Part shown: in pieces, positions 17,229-26,295 of the stretch
Layout: each line of letters starts with the position of its first letter
How positions within the stretch are numbered: position 1 is the first letter of the stretch
Program-made: the position numbers and the translations under genes
The notes under the pieces: model-generated
Told to the model about the DNA's origin: nothing
Seen by the model: only the letters and a program-made list of their open reading frames with translations
The model's database searches: none
Source: Nocardiopsis sp. N85
GTDB taxonomy: Bacteria > Actinomycetota > Actinomycetes > Streptosporangiales > Streptosporangiaceae
Length of the DNA: 57,790 nucleotides
Direction: 5' to 3'
Assembly (NCBI RefSeq): GCF_028882275.1
Contig: NZ_JARBUT010000030.1
Span: forward strand, 1-57,790

Positions 17229-19830
17229 CGTCGTCGCCCCTCTGGTCCGGGTCGAAGTACGACCGCACGTCTTCGTACGCGCGGTCGAACTCTCCGGTGA
17301 ACTGACCGACCCGGGTGTCACCCGGGTACGTCCGCCCGTCGCTGGTCGTGAAGGGCACGTCGCCGATGACGTTGCCCATGGAGGCGTCCATGGACCACCT
17401 TCCGCCGTCCTGCCGGAAGCCCTCGTTCCAGTTGTCCGAGTTCTTCTCCACCGAGACCGTGACGTCGGAATCGAAGGTGAAGTCGTCCGTGATGTCCTCG
17501 GCGTCGAGCACCCTGCCGTCCTGCCGCACGGTGACCACCCCACCCTCGATCAGATCCTGGAAGTCCCCGTTGTACCGGACCTCGTTGAACTTCGAGGGGT
17601 CGTTGTGCGCGACGTACTCCAGCGCCTCCACCTCGAAGTTCCGCACCCGGTTGATCTCGCCGCTGTACGTGGCGCCCCGGGGGACCACCTCGTAGTCGCC
17701 GTCGATGATCGCGTCGACGATGCCGTCCCCGCCCAGGGCCATGCCCTTGGACACCGCAGTGCCGATGAGCGGGATCTTCTTCGACAGTCCCGTCGCCTCG
17801 CCGACGAAGAACTCGGCGATCGCCTTGTCCCGGTCGACCTGGTCCCCCAGGTCCTCCTTGCGGTCCTGGGCGTCGCGACCGGTGGCCTCCTCCAGCAGGC
17901 CCTGCAACGTGCCCAGGCCGCGCGCGTTGTCCTCGGGGCGCCCGTTCTCCAGGAACGCCGCCGTCTCGATCTGTTGGTAGACGTCGACCGACTGGATCAG
18001 CCGCGCGGCGGACTCGTCACCGCCCATCAGATAGTGCATGAACCGAGCGCGTTCCTCCGCGCCCAGGCGCGCGGTCCCGCTTTCCGGGTCGAACGCGCCC
18101 ACCCCCTCGACGGGAAGGTTCTCCGACTCCCAGACGTCGCTGGTGGCGAAGCTGTAGATATTGGCATCGAACACGTCCACGAGTCCGAGTCCCAGTTCGG
18201 TGTTGAACTGGGTGAACACCGCGTCCTCGTACTCGTTGTCGCCTTCGGTGACGTGCACGCCCGTGTTGATGAGCTGCTCGTACATCTCCGGCTCGGTGAT
18301 GGTCTCCATGAACCCGGCGAACGCCGTGCCCGCGCGCTCCCGTACCTCGTCGTCCTCGCTGAGGGCGTCCTCGGCCATCCAGTCGACGAGTCCGCGCGCG
18401 GTGGCGCCGTCGTCGTGCCACTCGTAGGTGAGGATGCCCTCGACGGCGTTGGTGCGCTCGTGCGGGGCGAGCTCCGGCAGACCCGGGATCTCCGTCTTCC
18501 CGTTCGGGTACTCGCCGGTGAGGATGTAGTGGTTGGCGTCCTCGTTGCGGGTGCCGACCTCCACCAGCGGGGCCAGCTCCTCCGACACCACCCAGCCGTC
18601 CTCGCCCTCCGCGCCCCAGTAGTGCATGTACGCGCCGGCGCCCAGGGTGAGGTTGGTGGAGAAGGCGTCGCCGCCCTGGAGCTCGTCGTCGGTGTAGCGG
18701 AGCAGTTGCGACAGGGCCCGCGCGTCCTCCTGGTAGGAGACGAGGTGGTAGGGCATCTCGTTCTCACCCGGCAGGTGGAGGAAGGGGCCCTCCGCCGCCC
18801 GGCGCACGCTCTGGGGCAATAGGTCGTAGCCGCCGCCCAGGTCCTCGTCGGAGAGGGTGAGGAGTCCGTCGCCGAGCACGCCGAGGGCGTGGGCGCGTTC
18901 CTCGCCGCTCATGTGGTCGCCCTCCATCCACGCCGGAACGGACAGGACGCCCGTGTGGTGGCCGCCGCCCTCCATCTCCAGGTTCGTGTAGAAGGCCTCC
19001 AGGAAGTCGATCTCCTCGGAGCGGAAGCCGCTCCCCGTGTTCTGGGCCTGCTTGGCGTTGGTGCCGATCATGGCCATCACGAGCATCAGCTCGTGGTAAC
19101 GGTCGTCCAGCGGCTTGTCACCCGACCAGTAGGCGGCCAGCTCCGTGGACCACTCCTGGGCGTTCTCCTCGGTCAACTCGTTCTGGTCGACCAGCATCGT
19201 GTACTTGTTCGGGTCGAGGTTGTAGAACGCCCAGTTGGCCTGCCCGCCGTCGATGAGCTTCTGCACGTTGGCCTTGGTCGGGCCCTCCTCCAGCATGTCG
19301 CCGATCTCCTCGACGTGCTCCTGGTAGGTGTTCCACAGGGTGTCGAAGCGGCCCTGGATGTTCTCCCGCTTGTCGACGAGTTCGTCGTAGAGGTCGCGGC
19401 AGGTGTTCTCCTCGGCCCAGAAGTACCACTCGCGTTCGGGGAAGGTCGACGTGATGAGACTGGAGGCGTACTTGCCCGGCACCCGACCCTCCCGGTCGGT
19501 GACGGCCGTGCGCCACTCCTCCATCAGCTCGTCCCGACCGTCCCGGAACTCCTCGACGTGATCGGCCCACATGTCGCTGACCATGGCCGCGTAGGTGAGG
19601 GCGACGGCGGTGTCCACCCACAGCTGTCGGTCCTCGGCGGACAGAGTGCCGATGTCCCAGGCCAGGATGCTCGTGAACTGCCCGGCGGCCCCGTCCAGGC
19701 TCGCCTGGAGGTTCTCGGAGTCACCGAGCACCCGCCCGTTGAGTTCCTCGAAGTCGGTGGAACGCGCCCGGACCAGGGCGGGTACGGCGTCGATGGTGCG
19801 CAGGCTGAGGGAGAGGTCGAAAGAAGCCAC
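17218..19830 (-). CDS. Large type VII secretion-associated protein (DUF6571/TPR-region-like)
   Basis: 870-aa acidic protein without signal peptide or membrane helix. The first 200 residues are helical, starting FDLSLSLRTIDAVPALVRAR, and lie directly downstream of a WXG100-like gene, as in actinobacterial ESX substrate sets. The middle (about 230-640) is helical, with W-x-x-x-D/ALSEDDEVRERAG-type repeats and a MHYLMGGDESAARLIQ segment that resembles proteins annotated 'TPR repeat region' or DUF6571. A glycine-rich hinge (KKIPLIGTAVSKGMALGGDG, about 665) recalls pore-like segments, then a beta-rich C-terminus. No catalytic motif is visible. GTG 19830 follows GAGGA at good spacing. Confidence 0.75.
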   Translation of the reverse strand: MASFDLSLSLRTIDAVPALVRARSTDFEELNGRVLGDSENLQASLDGAAGQFTSILAWDIGTLSAEDRQLWVDTAVALTYAAMVSDMWADHVEEFRDGRDELMEEWRTAVTDREGRVPGKYASSLITSTFPEREWYFWAEENTCRDLYDELVDKRENIQGRFDTLWNTYQEHVEEIGDMLEEGPTKANVQKLIDGGQANWAFYNLDPNKYTMLVDQNELTEENAQEWSTELAAYWSGDKPLDDRYHELMLVMAMIGTNAKQAQNTGSGFRSEEIDFLEAFYTNLEMEGGGHHTGVLSVPAWMEGDHMSGEERAHALGVLGDGLLTLSDEDLGGGYDLLPQSVRRAAEGPFLHLPGENEMPYHLVSYQEDARALSQLLRYTDDELQGGDAFSTNLTLGAGAYMHYWGAEGEDGWVVSEELAPLVEVGTRNEDANHYILTGEYPNGKTEIPGLPELAPHERTNAVEGILTYEWHDDGATARGLVDWMAEDALSEDDEVRERAGTAFAGFMETITEPEMYEQLINTGVHVTEGDNEYEDAVFTQFNTELGLGLVDVFDANIYSFATSDVWESENLPVEGVGAFDPESGTARLGAEERARFMHYLMGGDESAARLIQSVDVYQQIETAAFLENGRPEDNARGLGTLQGLLEEATGRDAQDRKEDLGDQVDRDKAIAEFFVGEATGLSKKIPLIGTAVSKGMALGGDGIVDAIIDGDYEVVPRGATYSGEINRVRNFEVEALEYVAHNDPSKFNEVRYNGDFQDLIEGGVVTVRQDGRVLDAEDITDDFTFDSDVTVSVEKNSDNWNEGFRQDGGRWSMDASMGNVIGDVPFTTSDGRTYPGDTRVGQFTGEFDRAYEDVRSYFDPDQRGDDDGE

Positions 19831-19863
19831 GGGGGTTCCTCATCGGGGAGCGGGGTGGGGGGG

Positions 19864-20205
19864 TCAGTAGAAGTTGACGTTGCCCAGGCCGGGGGGCACG
19901 TCCTGGGTCGCGCCGGAGAGTTCGTCGGCGCTCTCCAGGTCGTTGAGGGCGATCTCGCTCGCCCCCGCCTGGATGTTGTCGGCCAACTGGAGACCGTGCC
20001 CCTGCACGTCCACGAACCCTTGGAGGTGGCGTTCCCGGAAGGACCGCCACCCGGCCTCGACGTCCTCCTCGCCGGCGACCCGGATCGCGTCGTCGACGGT
20101 CAGGTCGAAGGCGTCGGCCAGACCCGCCATGGCCGTGGCCAGTGCCTCCGCGTCCTCACCGCCCTGACGCGCCTCGTTCGGATTCACACCGGTTCCACCG
20201 CTCAT
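19864..20205 (-). CDS. WXG100-like type VII secretion target
   Basis: 113-aa helical protein matching the ESX-1 secretion-associated/WXG100 relatives in length and layout: a long N-terminal helix, a turn at EAGWRSFRERH (W-x-x-F around residue 53, replacing canonical WXG), a second helix (HGLQLADNIQAGASEIALND), and a short tail ending in FY. Such proteins partner large substrates for export by type VII machinery; no EccC or other machinery gene is in this window. ATG 20205 has AAGGTGGTGA upstream. First gene of a three-gene minus-strand unit. Confidence 0.72.
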   Translation of the reverse strand: MSGGTGVNPNEARQGGEDAEALATAMAGLADAFDLTVDDAIRVAGEEDVEAGWRSFRERHLQGFVDVQGHGLQLADNIQAGASEIALNDLESADELSGATQDVPPGLGNVNFY

Positions 20206-20333
20206 CGCGGATCACCACCTTCGTCGGAACGGGACCACCGTCATACGTAGATCGCGGGGAAAAGGTAACAGTTGAGGGTTTCACGCATGGTTACCTCTTC
20301 GTGATCCCTCGTCCGGGACGCCGTGAACGCGAA

Positions 20334-20366
20334 CGGGGGCCGTCGGCGTGACGCCGACGGCCCCCG
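20334..20366 (-). terminator. Terminator of the OmpA-domain lipoprotein gene
   Basis: 15-bp perfect stem (20334-20348, 20352-20366) with a TGA triloop, 19 bp past the stop of the gene ending at 20385. It isolates that gene from the type VII-like unit. Confidence 0.85.
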
Positions 20367-20384
20367 TGGCCCGGTCCGGTACCC

Positions 20385-21986
20385 CTAGTACTGGACCGGG
20401 ATCTCCTCGAACTCCCCGAACGGGCCGGCGCGCAGGGTCAGCTCCTCCACGCTCGCGGCCGGGGCCGGGAACACCGCGACCAGGTTGTACGTGTTGTCCG
20501 GCTGAAGGACGTGGACCTCTTCGGCGAAGCTGCTGTAACGCCCGTCGCCGAAGTCCATCTGCGCCACGTACCGCACCAGGCCGCTCTCCGGCTCGAACAG
20601 CTGGAAGCCGCCCAGCGTGCCCTTGCCGAACTGCTCCGGGCCACCGGCGACCACGTCGGAGCCGCCCATTTCGGGGATCAGCGGCTCGTCGGTGATGTTC
20701 GTGAACGCGACCGTGCCGATCACGTAGGCGCCGTCGCGACGCAGCGGGTAGACCTCCAGCCGGATGCCGTCCTGTTCGCTCTCGGCCACCACCGAACCCG
20801 GGTCGTCGTCGTAGGGGGCCGGCCAGGTGACGTTGCGCTGGGCGGTGTCCAGGCCGTCCTCGTCGTACTCCTCTTCCTCCGTCGCCTCGACGGTGTCGTC
20901 GAAGATGTACGAGAACTCCACGCGCCGGTTCCGAGCCCGGGCCTGTTCGTCGTCCGGGCCGCCCTCACGGGCGACGGGCTCCTTCTTGCCGCGGCCCTCG
21001 ACCTCCAGTGCGAAGCCCGTGCCGATCTCCTCGGCGAGCAGGTCGCGCACGCTCTCGGCGCGCTGCACCGACAGGCGGTCGTTGTAGGCGTCGTCGCCGA
21101 TGCCGTCGGTGTGACCGATGATCGTGATGGTCGGCTCGTCCGGATCGACGTTGTTCGCGAGGGTGGTGGCGGCCCGGCGGACGACCTCCTCCGCCTCCGG
21201 GGTCAGGTCGGAGCGGTCGAACTCGAACATGACGTCGGAGTGCAGGGAGATGATCTCGCGGTCGCCGTCACGGGTGGTGGAGGCGATCTCGGAGTCGACG
21301 AAGCTCTGCACCCACCCCTCGTCGGCGACGGCGTTCTCGTCGGGGCGCCGGTTGACGAAGGTGAGGTTCTCACCGCGCGGCGGGGGGTTGTCGAGGGAGA
21401 GGTGGTCGGCCCCGTTGGGGGTGTCCGGGTCGGAACGCTCCTCCTCGACGTCCTGGACGGGGATGCCCGTCATGGCGCCGAGGCCGCTGCCGACGAAGGT
21501 CACCTGGGCGACCTCGTCCGGGATCCGGGGGAAGTAGCGGACGTACTCGTTGGTGACGCCGTCGTGGACGGGATAGAGACCGTCCTGGTTGGGGCTCTCG
21601 GACCCGTACTTGAGGCCGTCCCCGTCGAGGTACTGCCGGTAGACGCGGCCGGTGAGGGGGTCGACGAGGGTGTGGGCCATGCTCAGATTCCGGTTGGGGC
21701 CGGCGAAATCGTCGAGATAGGTGATCTCGTAGTACATGACGGTGTACTCGTCGGTGCGCTCCAGGCCGGTGATGGCGAAGCGCATCTCGGCGTCCTGCCC
21801 GGTGTCCTGGAAGATGCGGCCCTCACGTACGTACGGGAACTCCTCTTCGACATCCGGAGGGCCGGACGCGTTCCCGAACGTCTCGGACCACCAGTCCGAT
21901 ATGTCCGCGGTGATCGTGCAGCCACTGAGCAGGAGGCTGCCCGAGACCATCAGCGCGGCCGCGGCGAGGGGCGTCTTCCGCACCAT
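20385..21986 (-). CDS. OmpA-domain lipoprotein
   Basis: 533-aa lipoprotein: signal peptide with lipobox LLSGC (Cys about residue 22), a 230-residue N-terminal region of unknown fold, an OmpA/MotB peptidoglycan-binding domain at about 245-365 and a C-terminal beta-rich region. The OmpA domain has VMFEFDRSDLTPEAEEVV, a GHTDGIGDDAYNDRLSVQRA stretch and RNRRVEF, which hold the conserved Asp and Arg that contact diaminopimelate. It is expected outside the membrane, tethering it to the wall. ATG 21986 has GGAG 9 nt upstream; frame open to 22466 but the signal peptide fixes the start. Confidence 0.88.
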   Translation of the reverse strand: MVRKTPLAAAALMVSGSLLLSGCTITADISDWWSETFGNASGPPDVEEEFPYVREGRIFQDTGQDAEMRFAITGLERTDEYTVMYYEITYLDDFAGPNRNLSMAHTLVDPLTGRVYRQYLDGDGLKYGSESPNQDGLYPVHDGVTNEYVRYFPRIPDEVAQVTFVGSGLGAMTGIPVQDVEEERSDPDTPNGADHLSLDNPPPRGENLTFVNRRPDENAVADEGWVQSFVDSEIASTTRDGDREIISLHSDVMFEFDRSDLTPEAEEVVRRAATTLANNVDPDEPTITIIGHTDGIGDDAYNDRLSVQRAESVRDLLAEEIGTGFALEVEGRGKKEPVAREGGPDDEQARARNRRVEFSYIFDDTVEATEEEEYDEDGLDTAQRNVTWPAPYDDDPGSVVAESEQDGIRLEVYPLRRDGAYVIGTVAFTNITDEPLIPEMGGSDVVAGGPEQFGKGTLGGFQLFEPESGLVRYVAQMDFGDGRYSSFAEEVHVLQPDNTYNLVAVFPAPAASVEELTLRAGPFGEFEEIPVQY

Positions 21987-22223
21987 GTGGGGGAACTCCG
22001 ATCGTTGGGGAGACGTACGGGGAACATCCTCCAGCACTCTGGGAGTCGAACCGACCGCGGTGCCCCACAACGGGCGGAAAGTCCATGGGGTCCGGCGCTC
22101 GACTCGGCGAAGGACGATCCTTTCCTTTCTCTCCACCGGCCCCCTTCCCTCTCCTCCCCACCGCCTCGTCGGACCGCCGTCGGGTCTGGCGACGGTGGCC
22201 GCCGCGCCGGGCGTCGCCGAGCC

Positions 22224-22556
22224 GACGGCCGCCGTGCCACCGCCGGTGCCGTCGGCGTGAACGGCGAGCCGCTCCCCCACGAGCACGGGTCCCCCACCGA
22301 GGCGGCCCGGGTGCCCGGCATCGACACCCGGGTCCAGTGGGTGACCGAGGTCGCCGTCGAACCCGGCATGCACGCAGCGGAGGTGCGCGCCACGAACGCC
22401 ACCGGTCTCACCCGGCCCCCGGACCCCGTCGACACCGTTCCCGAGGACGCCGAGGGGTGGCACCACCTGCGGTTCACCGCCGAGTGGGGTTCCCCGAAAA
22501 AAAAATCCGATCCGGGACCCATCCGCCCCGGGACCGGCTCCGAATACCCGGTGTGA
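22224..22556 (+). pseudogene. Internally deleted copy of the molybdopterin oxidoreductase 3' end
   Basis: The translation contains GAVGVNGEPLPHEHG fused directly to ARVPGIDTRVQWVTEV and AEVRATNATG, ending with HHLRFTAE. In the intact downstream gene the same blocks lie around codons 350-365 and 465-520, so about 100 codons are missing between them and the first 340 are absent. The frame stays open and its TGA (22554-22556) overlaps the GTG start of the intact gene. An A9 run at 22497-22505 is unusual in this GC-rich DNA. Confidence 0.85.
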
Positions 22557-24115
22557 CCACGAAAACGCAGCGCACCGGGCGGAACCGCAAGAGAGGGCGG
22601 CTCCTCCTCGGAGCGTGCGCGGGAACGGTGACCGTGGTGGCCTGCGCGGCCGCCGGCGAACTGGTCGCCGCTCTCGTGGGAACGGCGTCCCCCGTGGTCG
22701 CGGTCGGCGACGCCGTCGTCGACAGCACCCCCCAGGCCTTGGCAGAGCTGGCGATCGCGCTCTTCGGGACGGCCGACAAGGTCGTGCTGCTCTCGGGGAT
22801 CGTCATCGTCCTACTGGTTGTGGGAGGCGTACTCGGAGTGGTCGCGCTGCGGCGGCCGCTCTGGGCGTACGCGGGTCTGGGGGTGTTCGCCGCGGCCGGT
22901 GTCGCCGCGGTGTTCATCGGCCGCGGCGGGGACACGAGGACCGTGATCCCCGTTCTCGCCGCCGCGGCCGTCGGAGCCCTGTGCCTGGCGCTGCTGCTGC
23001 GCGCCGTCCCGGACGAGACCGCCCCCGCGGGGGTCGAGACGGTCTCGGGACCGGGGCGGCGCCGGTTCGTGCTCACCGCGCTGGCCGTGGCGGCCGCCGC
23101 AGGGACGGCCGGAGTGCTGTCCCGGGTGATCTCCGGTTTCGGTGCGGGCGCGAGCTCCCGCGCGGCGTTGGTGCTGCCGGAACCGGCCGTCCCGTTGCCG
23201 CCGCTGCCGAGGGGCACCGACCTGAAGGTGCCCGGACTGACCCCGTTCACGACCCCGAACCGGGACTTCTACCGCATCGACACCGCCCTGACCGTCCCCC
23301 GCCCGGACGCCGCCCGATGGCGGTTGCGGGTGCACGGACTGGTCGACCGCCCCTTCGAGATCGACATGGCCGAGCTTCTCGACCTTCCTCTGCGAGAAGC
23401 CGACATCACCCTCGCCTGCGTCTCCAATCAGGTCGGCGGCGACCTCATCGGCAACGCCCGCTGGCTCGGATACCCCCTGGCCGACCTGCTGCGCCGCGCC
23501 GGGGTCCACGCCGACGCCGACCAGATCCTGGCCACCTCGCACGACGGCTGGACCTGCGGCACCCCCACCGAGGTCGTCATGGACGGCCGCGACGCCCTCC
23601 TCGCCGTCGGCATGAACGGCGAACCGCTCCCCCACCGGCACGGGTTCCCCGCCCGCACCATCGTCCCCGGCCTGTACGGCTTCGTCAGCGCCACCAAGTG
23701 GATCACCGACATCCGGCTCACCCGCTTCGCCGACGACGTGGCCTACTGGGCCGAACGCGGCTGGGCGGTCGAAGCCCCGATCCACACCATGTCGCGCGTC
23801 GACGTTCCCGCGCCGCTGTCCCGGGTCCCCGCCGGCGAGGTGGTGCTGGCCGGAGTGGCCTGGGCCCAGCACCGGGGCGTCGACGCCGTCGAGGTCCGCG
23901 TGGACGACGGGTCCTGGGTCACGGCCGAGTTGGCCCGGGTGCCCGGCATCGACACCTGGGTCCAGTGGGTGACCGAGGTCACCGTCGAACCGGGACGCCA
24001 CGACGTCGAGGTGCGCGCGACGGACGCCACCGGCCGCGTACAGACGGCCGAACGCGCCGAACCGATCCCGAGCGGGGCCACGGGCCGGCACCGCATCGCG
24101 TTCACGGCCACCTGA
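22553..24115 (+). CDS. Membrane-bound molybdopterin-dependent oxidoreductase (sulfite oxidase family)
   Basis: 520-aa protein with about five N-terminal membrane helices (within residues 17-205), then an oxidoreductase molybdopterin-binding domain (about 225-410) and a C-terminal Mo-co dimerisation, Ig-like domain (about 420-515). The molybdenum-ligating cysteine is probably Cys289 in ITLACVSNQVGGD, and the cofactor pocket includes YPLADLLRRAGV and HRHGFPAR. Such enzymes, related to YedY/SUOX, act outside the membrane; the substrate is unknown. GTG 22553 is the best start, overlapping the remnant's stop. In several actinobacteria this gene, a fasciclin protein and SigK/RskA are neighbours, as here. 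Confidence 0.9.
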   Translation: MTTKTQRTGRNRKRGRLLLGACAGTVTVVACAAAGELVAALVGTASPVVAVGDAVVDSTPQALAELAIALFGTADKVVLLSGIVIVLLVVGGVLGVVALRRPLWAYAGLGVFAAAGVAAVFIGRGGDTRTVIPVLAAAAVGALCLALLLRAVPDETAPAGVETVSGPGRRRFVLTALAVAAAAGTAGVLSRVISGFGAGASSRAALVLPEPAVPLPPLPRGTDLKVPGLTPFTTPNRDFYRIDTALTVPRPDAARWRLRVHGLVDRPFEIDMAELLDLPLREADITLACVSNQVGGDLIGNARWLGYPLADLLRRAGVHADADQILATSHDGWTCGTPTEVVMDGRDALLAVGMNGEPLPHRHGFPARTIVPGLYGFVSATKWITDIRLTRFADDVAYWAERGWAVEAPIHTMSRVDVPAPLSRVPAGEVVLAGVAWAQHRGVDAVEVRVDDGSWVTAELARVPGIDTWVQWVTEVTVEPGRHDVEVRATDATGRVQTAERAEPIPSGATGRHRIAFTAT

Positions 24116-24130
24116 CACACGACCTCACTC

Positions 24131-24149
24131 CGATTTCCACGATTTCCAC
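24131..24149. repeat. 9-bp tandem repeat before the fasciclin gene
   Basis: CGATTTCCA twice in a row (24131-24139, 24140-24148), 27 bp ahead of the fasciclin start and 15 bp past the previous stop. The AT-richer composition suggests a control site or leader sequence; unproven. Confidence 0.5.
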
Positions 24150-24175
24150 GAGAAGAAGAGTCAAAGGAGAGAAAG

Positions 24176-24814
24176 ATGATTCGCAAGAGCATTCTCGCCG
24201 GCACCGCCGCGTTCCTGGCCCTGGGTCTGAGCGCTTGCGGCAGCATGGCGGAGGAGACCGAGCCCACCGAGGGCGCGGCCAGCGAAGAGGCGACCGATCA
24301 GGGCATGGACGACGGCGGTGCGGGGATGACGGAGACCGCGGGCGAGAACTTCGGCCCGGGTTGCGCGTCCGTCCCCGAGGACGGCGCGGGCAGCTTCGAG
24401 GGCATGGCCCAGGAGCCGGTGGCCACCGCGGCCTCCAACAACCCGCTGCTGTCCACGCTGGTGACCGCGGTGACCGAGGCCGACCTGGGCGACACGCTCA
24501 ACTCGGCCGAGGACATCACGGTGTTCGCGCCCACCGACGACGCCTTCGCGAAGATCCCGGAGGAGGACCTCCAGGCGCTGCTGGCCGACAAGGAGCAGCT
24601 CACCGAGGTGCTCACCTACCACGTGGTGGAGGGCCGGCAGGCCCCCGACGCTCTGGAGGACGGCACGTTCGCCTCGCTCCAGGGCGGTGACGTCACCACC
24701 GAGGGGGCCGGTGAGGAGTTCACCGTCAACGGCGACTCGGAGGTCGTGTGCGGCAACGTGCAGACCGCCAACGCCACCGTGTACATCGTCGACACCGTGC
24801 TGATGCCCGAGTAG
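24176..24814 (+). CDS. Fasciclin-domain lipoprotein (MPT70/MPT83-like)
   Basis: 212-aa secreted lipoprotein. The signal peptide ends with lipobox LSAC (Cys about residue 22), an acidic linker follows, and a single fasciclin domain fills about residues 75-212. Family marks are NPLLSTLVTAVTEADLGDTL, TVFAPTDDAFAKI, LTYHVVEG and the closing TVYIVDTVLMP. In mycobacteria the homologous MPT70/83 are made under SigK control. AAAGGAGAG precedes ATG 24176. It follows the oxidoreductase by 60 bp without a terminator, so co-transcription is likely. Confidence 0.93.
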   Translation: MIRKSILAGTAAFLALGLSACGSMAEETEPTEGAASEEATDQGMDDGGAGMTETAGENFGPGCASVPEDGAGSFEGMAQEPVATAASNNPLLSTLVTAVTEADLGDTLNSAEDITVFAPTDDAFAKIPEEDLQALLADKEQLTEVLTYHVVEGRQAPDALEDGTFASLQGGDVTTEGAGEEFTVNGDSEVVCGNVQTANATVYIVDTVLMPE

Positions 24815-24825
24815 TCGACCGAACC

Positions 24826-24901
24826 CCCGGGCGGCCCGCGACTCGGGGCCGGACCGCCCGGGTTCCACACGGGAAAGGGGCCGCGCCGAACGGCGCGGCC
24901 C
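24826..24901 (+). terminator. Paired hairpins between fasciclin gene and sigK
   Basis: Two hairpins: CCCGGGCGG / CCGCCCGGG at 24826-24834 and 24854-24862 with an internally paired loop, and an 11-bp perfect stem 24878-24888 / 24891-24901. They end the fasciclin transcript; the second may also lie in the sigK leader, 24 bp before its start. Confidence 0.65.
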
Positions 24902-24925
24902 GCGACCGCATCAGGGAGGAACCGG

Positions 24926-25537
24926 ATGGATCGGGACGCGGCACGACCGCAGGGTCCCCGGGCGTCGGAACCGGTGCCGGGCCCGGCGCCCGAACGGGCG
25001 CTCGCGGATCTGCTGAGCCGGGTGGCGCGCGGTGACGAGGCCGCGTTCGGAGAGGTCTACGACCTGGTCGCTCCATCGGTGTACGGGCTGGTGCGCCGGG
25101 TCCTGCGCGACCCGGCCCAGTCGGAGGAGGTGACCCAGGAGGTGATGGTGGAGGTGTGGCGTACGGCCTGTCGGTACGACGCGCGGCGGGGAACGCCGCG
25201 GGCATGGCTGATGACGCTCGCCCACCGTCGCGCCGTGGACCGGGTCCGCTCCGAGCAGGTCGGTTCGGACCGAGAGGTCCGGGCCGCGGCGGCCGAGGTG
25301 AGCCGCCCCTACGACGAGGTGGCCGAAGAGGTCACCGACCGCTTGGAACGGGAGCGGGTGCGTCGTTGTCTGGACACCCTCACCGATCTACAGGAACAGT
25401 CGGTACGTCTGGCCTACTACGGCGGTTACACCTACCGTGAGGTGGCCAGGCTGTTGTCCACTCCGCTGGGCACGGTCAAGACGCGGATGCGCGACGGGTT
25501 GATCCGACTGCGCGACTGCCTGGGGGTGGAGTGGTGA
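24926..25537 (+). CDS. sigK: ECF sigma factor SigK
   Basis: 203-aa extracytoplasmic-function sigma factor. Region 2 runs over about residues 30-105 (DEAAFGEVYDLVAPSVYGLV, then EEVTQEVMVEVW), region 4 over about 140-195 (LTDLQEQSVRLAYYGGYTYR, then GTVKTRMRDGL). There is no region 3, as expected for the group. AGGGAGGAA precedes ATG 24926. It overlaps the following anti-sigma gene and lies beside a fasciclin lipoprotein and membrane molybdo-enzyme, the classic SigK neighbourhood, so these are its likely targets. Confidence 0.93.
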   Translation: MDRDAARPQGPRASEPVPGPAPERALADLLSRVARGDEAAFGEVYDLVAPSVYGLVRRVLRDPAQSEEVTQEVMVEVWRTACRYDARRGTPRAWLMTLAHRRAVDRVRSEQVGSDREVRAAAAEVSRPYDEVAEEVTDRLERERVRRCLDTLTDLQEQSVRLAYYGGYTYREVARLLSTPLGTVKTRMRDGLIRLRDCLGVEW

Positions 25538-26274
25538 GCCGGCGACTGCGACAGGACCCGCACACGTTGTCGGGGGCCTACGCCCTCAACGCGCTGCCAC
25601 CGGAGGAGACCGTCCGCTTCGAGGACCATCTGGCCCGGTGCGACTCGTGCGTGCAGGAGGTGCGCGGATTCGCCGAGACCGCGGCGAGGCTGGGGACGAC
25701 CGCGGCGGCCGTCCCACCGCCGGGTCTGCGCGCCCGGGTGCTGTCCGAGGTGTCCCGCACCCGCCAGTTGGCGCCTCCGCCGGTCCGCCTGGCCGAACCG
25801 GACCGCCGCTGGTGGACACGCGGCTCGACCTGGGCGATCGCGGCCTGCCTGGCCGTGGCGGTGGCGCTGGGCGCGGTCTCGTGGGATCAGGCCCGGCACA
25901 TCGAGACCCTCCAGGAGAACGAACGCATGGTCGCGGCGGTGCTGTCGGACCCGGCGGCGGAGTACACCACCGCCGAGCCCATGGAGGGCGTGTTCGTGGC
26001 GGCGGTGTACTCCGAGGCCCACGGCAGCCTGGTGTTCAGCGGTCACGGACTGGAGCCGTTGAGGGACGAGGACTACCAGCTGTGGTTCACCCGCGTCGAC
26101 GGAACCGTGTACTCGGCCGGTGTGCTGCCGGTGGACGAGCAGGGTGTGGTCGCGCCGATCCCGGCCGCCCCGGAGGGCGCCGACACCCAGGGGGTCGCGG
26201 TGACCGTGGAGCCGCTGGGCGGCTCCGAGCAGCCCACCTCCGAGCCGATCATGGCGATGCCCATCCAGGGGTGA
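25534..26274 (+). CDS. rskA: Anti-sigma-K factor RskA
   Basis: 246-aa membrane anti-sigma factor. The cytoplasmic N-terminus has the zinc-binding anti-sigma motif with His32, Cys36 and Cys39 (HLARCDSC). One membrane helix lies at about 95-115 (WAIAACLAVAVALGAV), and the external RskA domain fills the C-terminus (AAVYSEAHGSLVFSGHGL, then YQLWFTRVDG). GTG 25534 overlaps the sigK TGA (GTGA); GTG 25531 is equally possible. It should hold SigK at the membrane until signalled proteolysis. Confidence 0.93.
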   Translation: MSRRLRQDPHTLSGAYALNALPPEETVRFEDHLARCDSCVQEVRGFAETAARLGTTAAAVPPPGLRARVLSEVSRTRQLAPPPVRLAEPDRRWWTRGSTWAIAACLAVAVALGAVSWDQARHIETLQENERMVAAVLSDPAAEYTTAEPMEGVFVAAVYSEAHGSLVFSGHGLEPLRDEDYQLWFTRVDGTVYSAGVLPVDEQGVVAPIPAAPEGADTQGVAVTVEPLGGSEQPTSEPIMAMPIQG

Positions 26275-26295
26275 GCCCCGCGGGGCCCGGCCCGG

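Noticed and set aside
16879..18822. 647-aa plus-strand frame opposite the 870-aa gene
   Set aside because: Antisense shadow; the minus frame has coherent domains, coupled neighbours and ribosome sites.
20511..22556. 681-aa plus-strand frame opposite the OmpA-domain gene
   Set aside because: Most is antisense to the lipoprotein gene; only its last part (22224-22556) is meaningful, as the oxidoreductase remnant.
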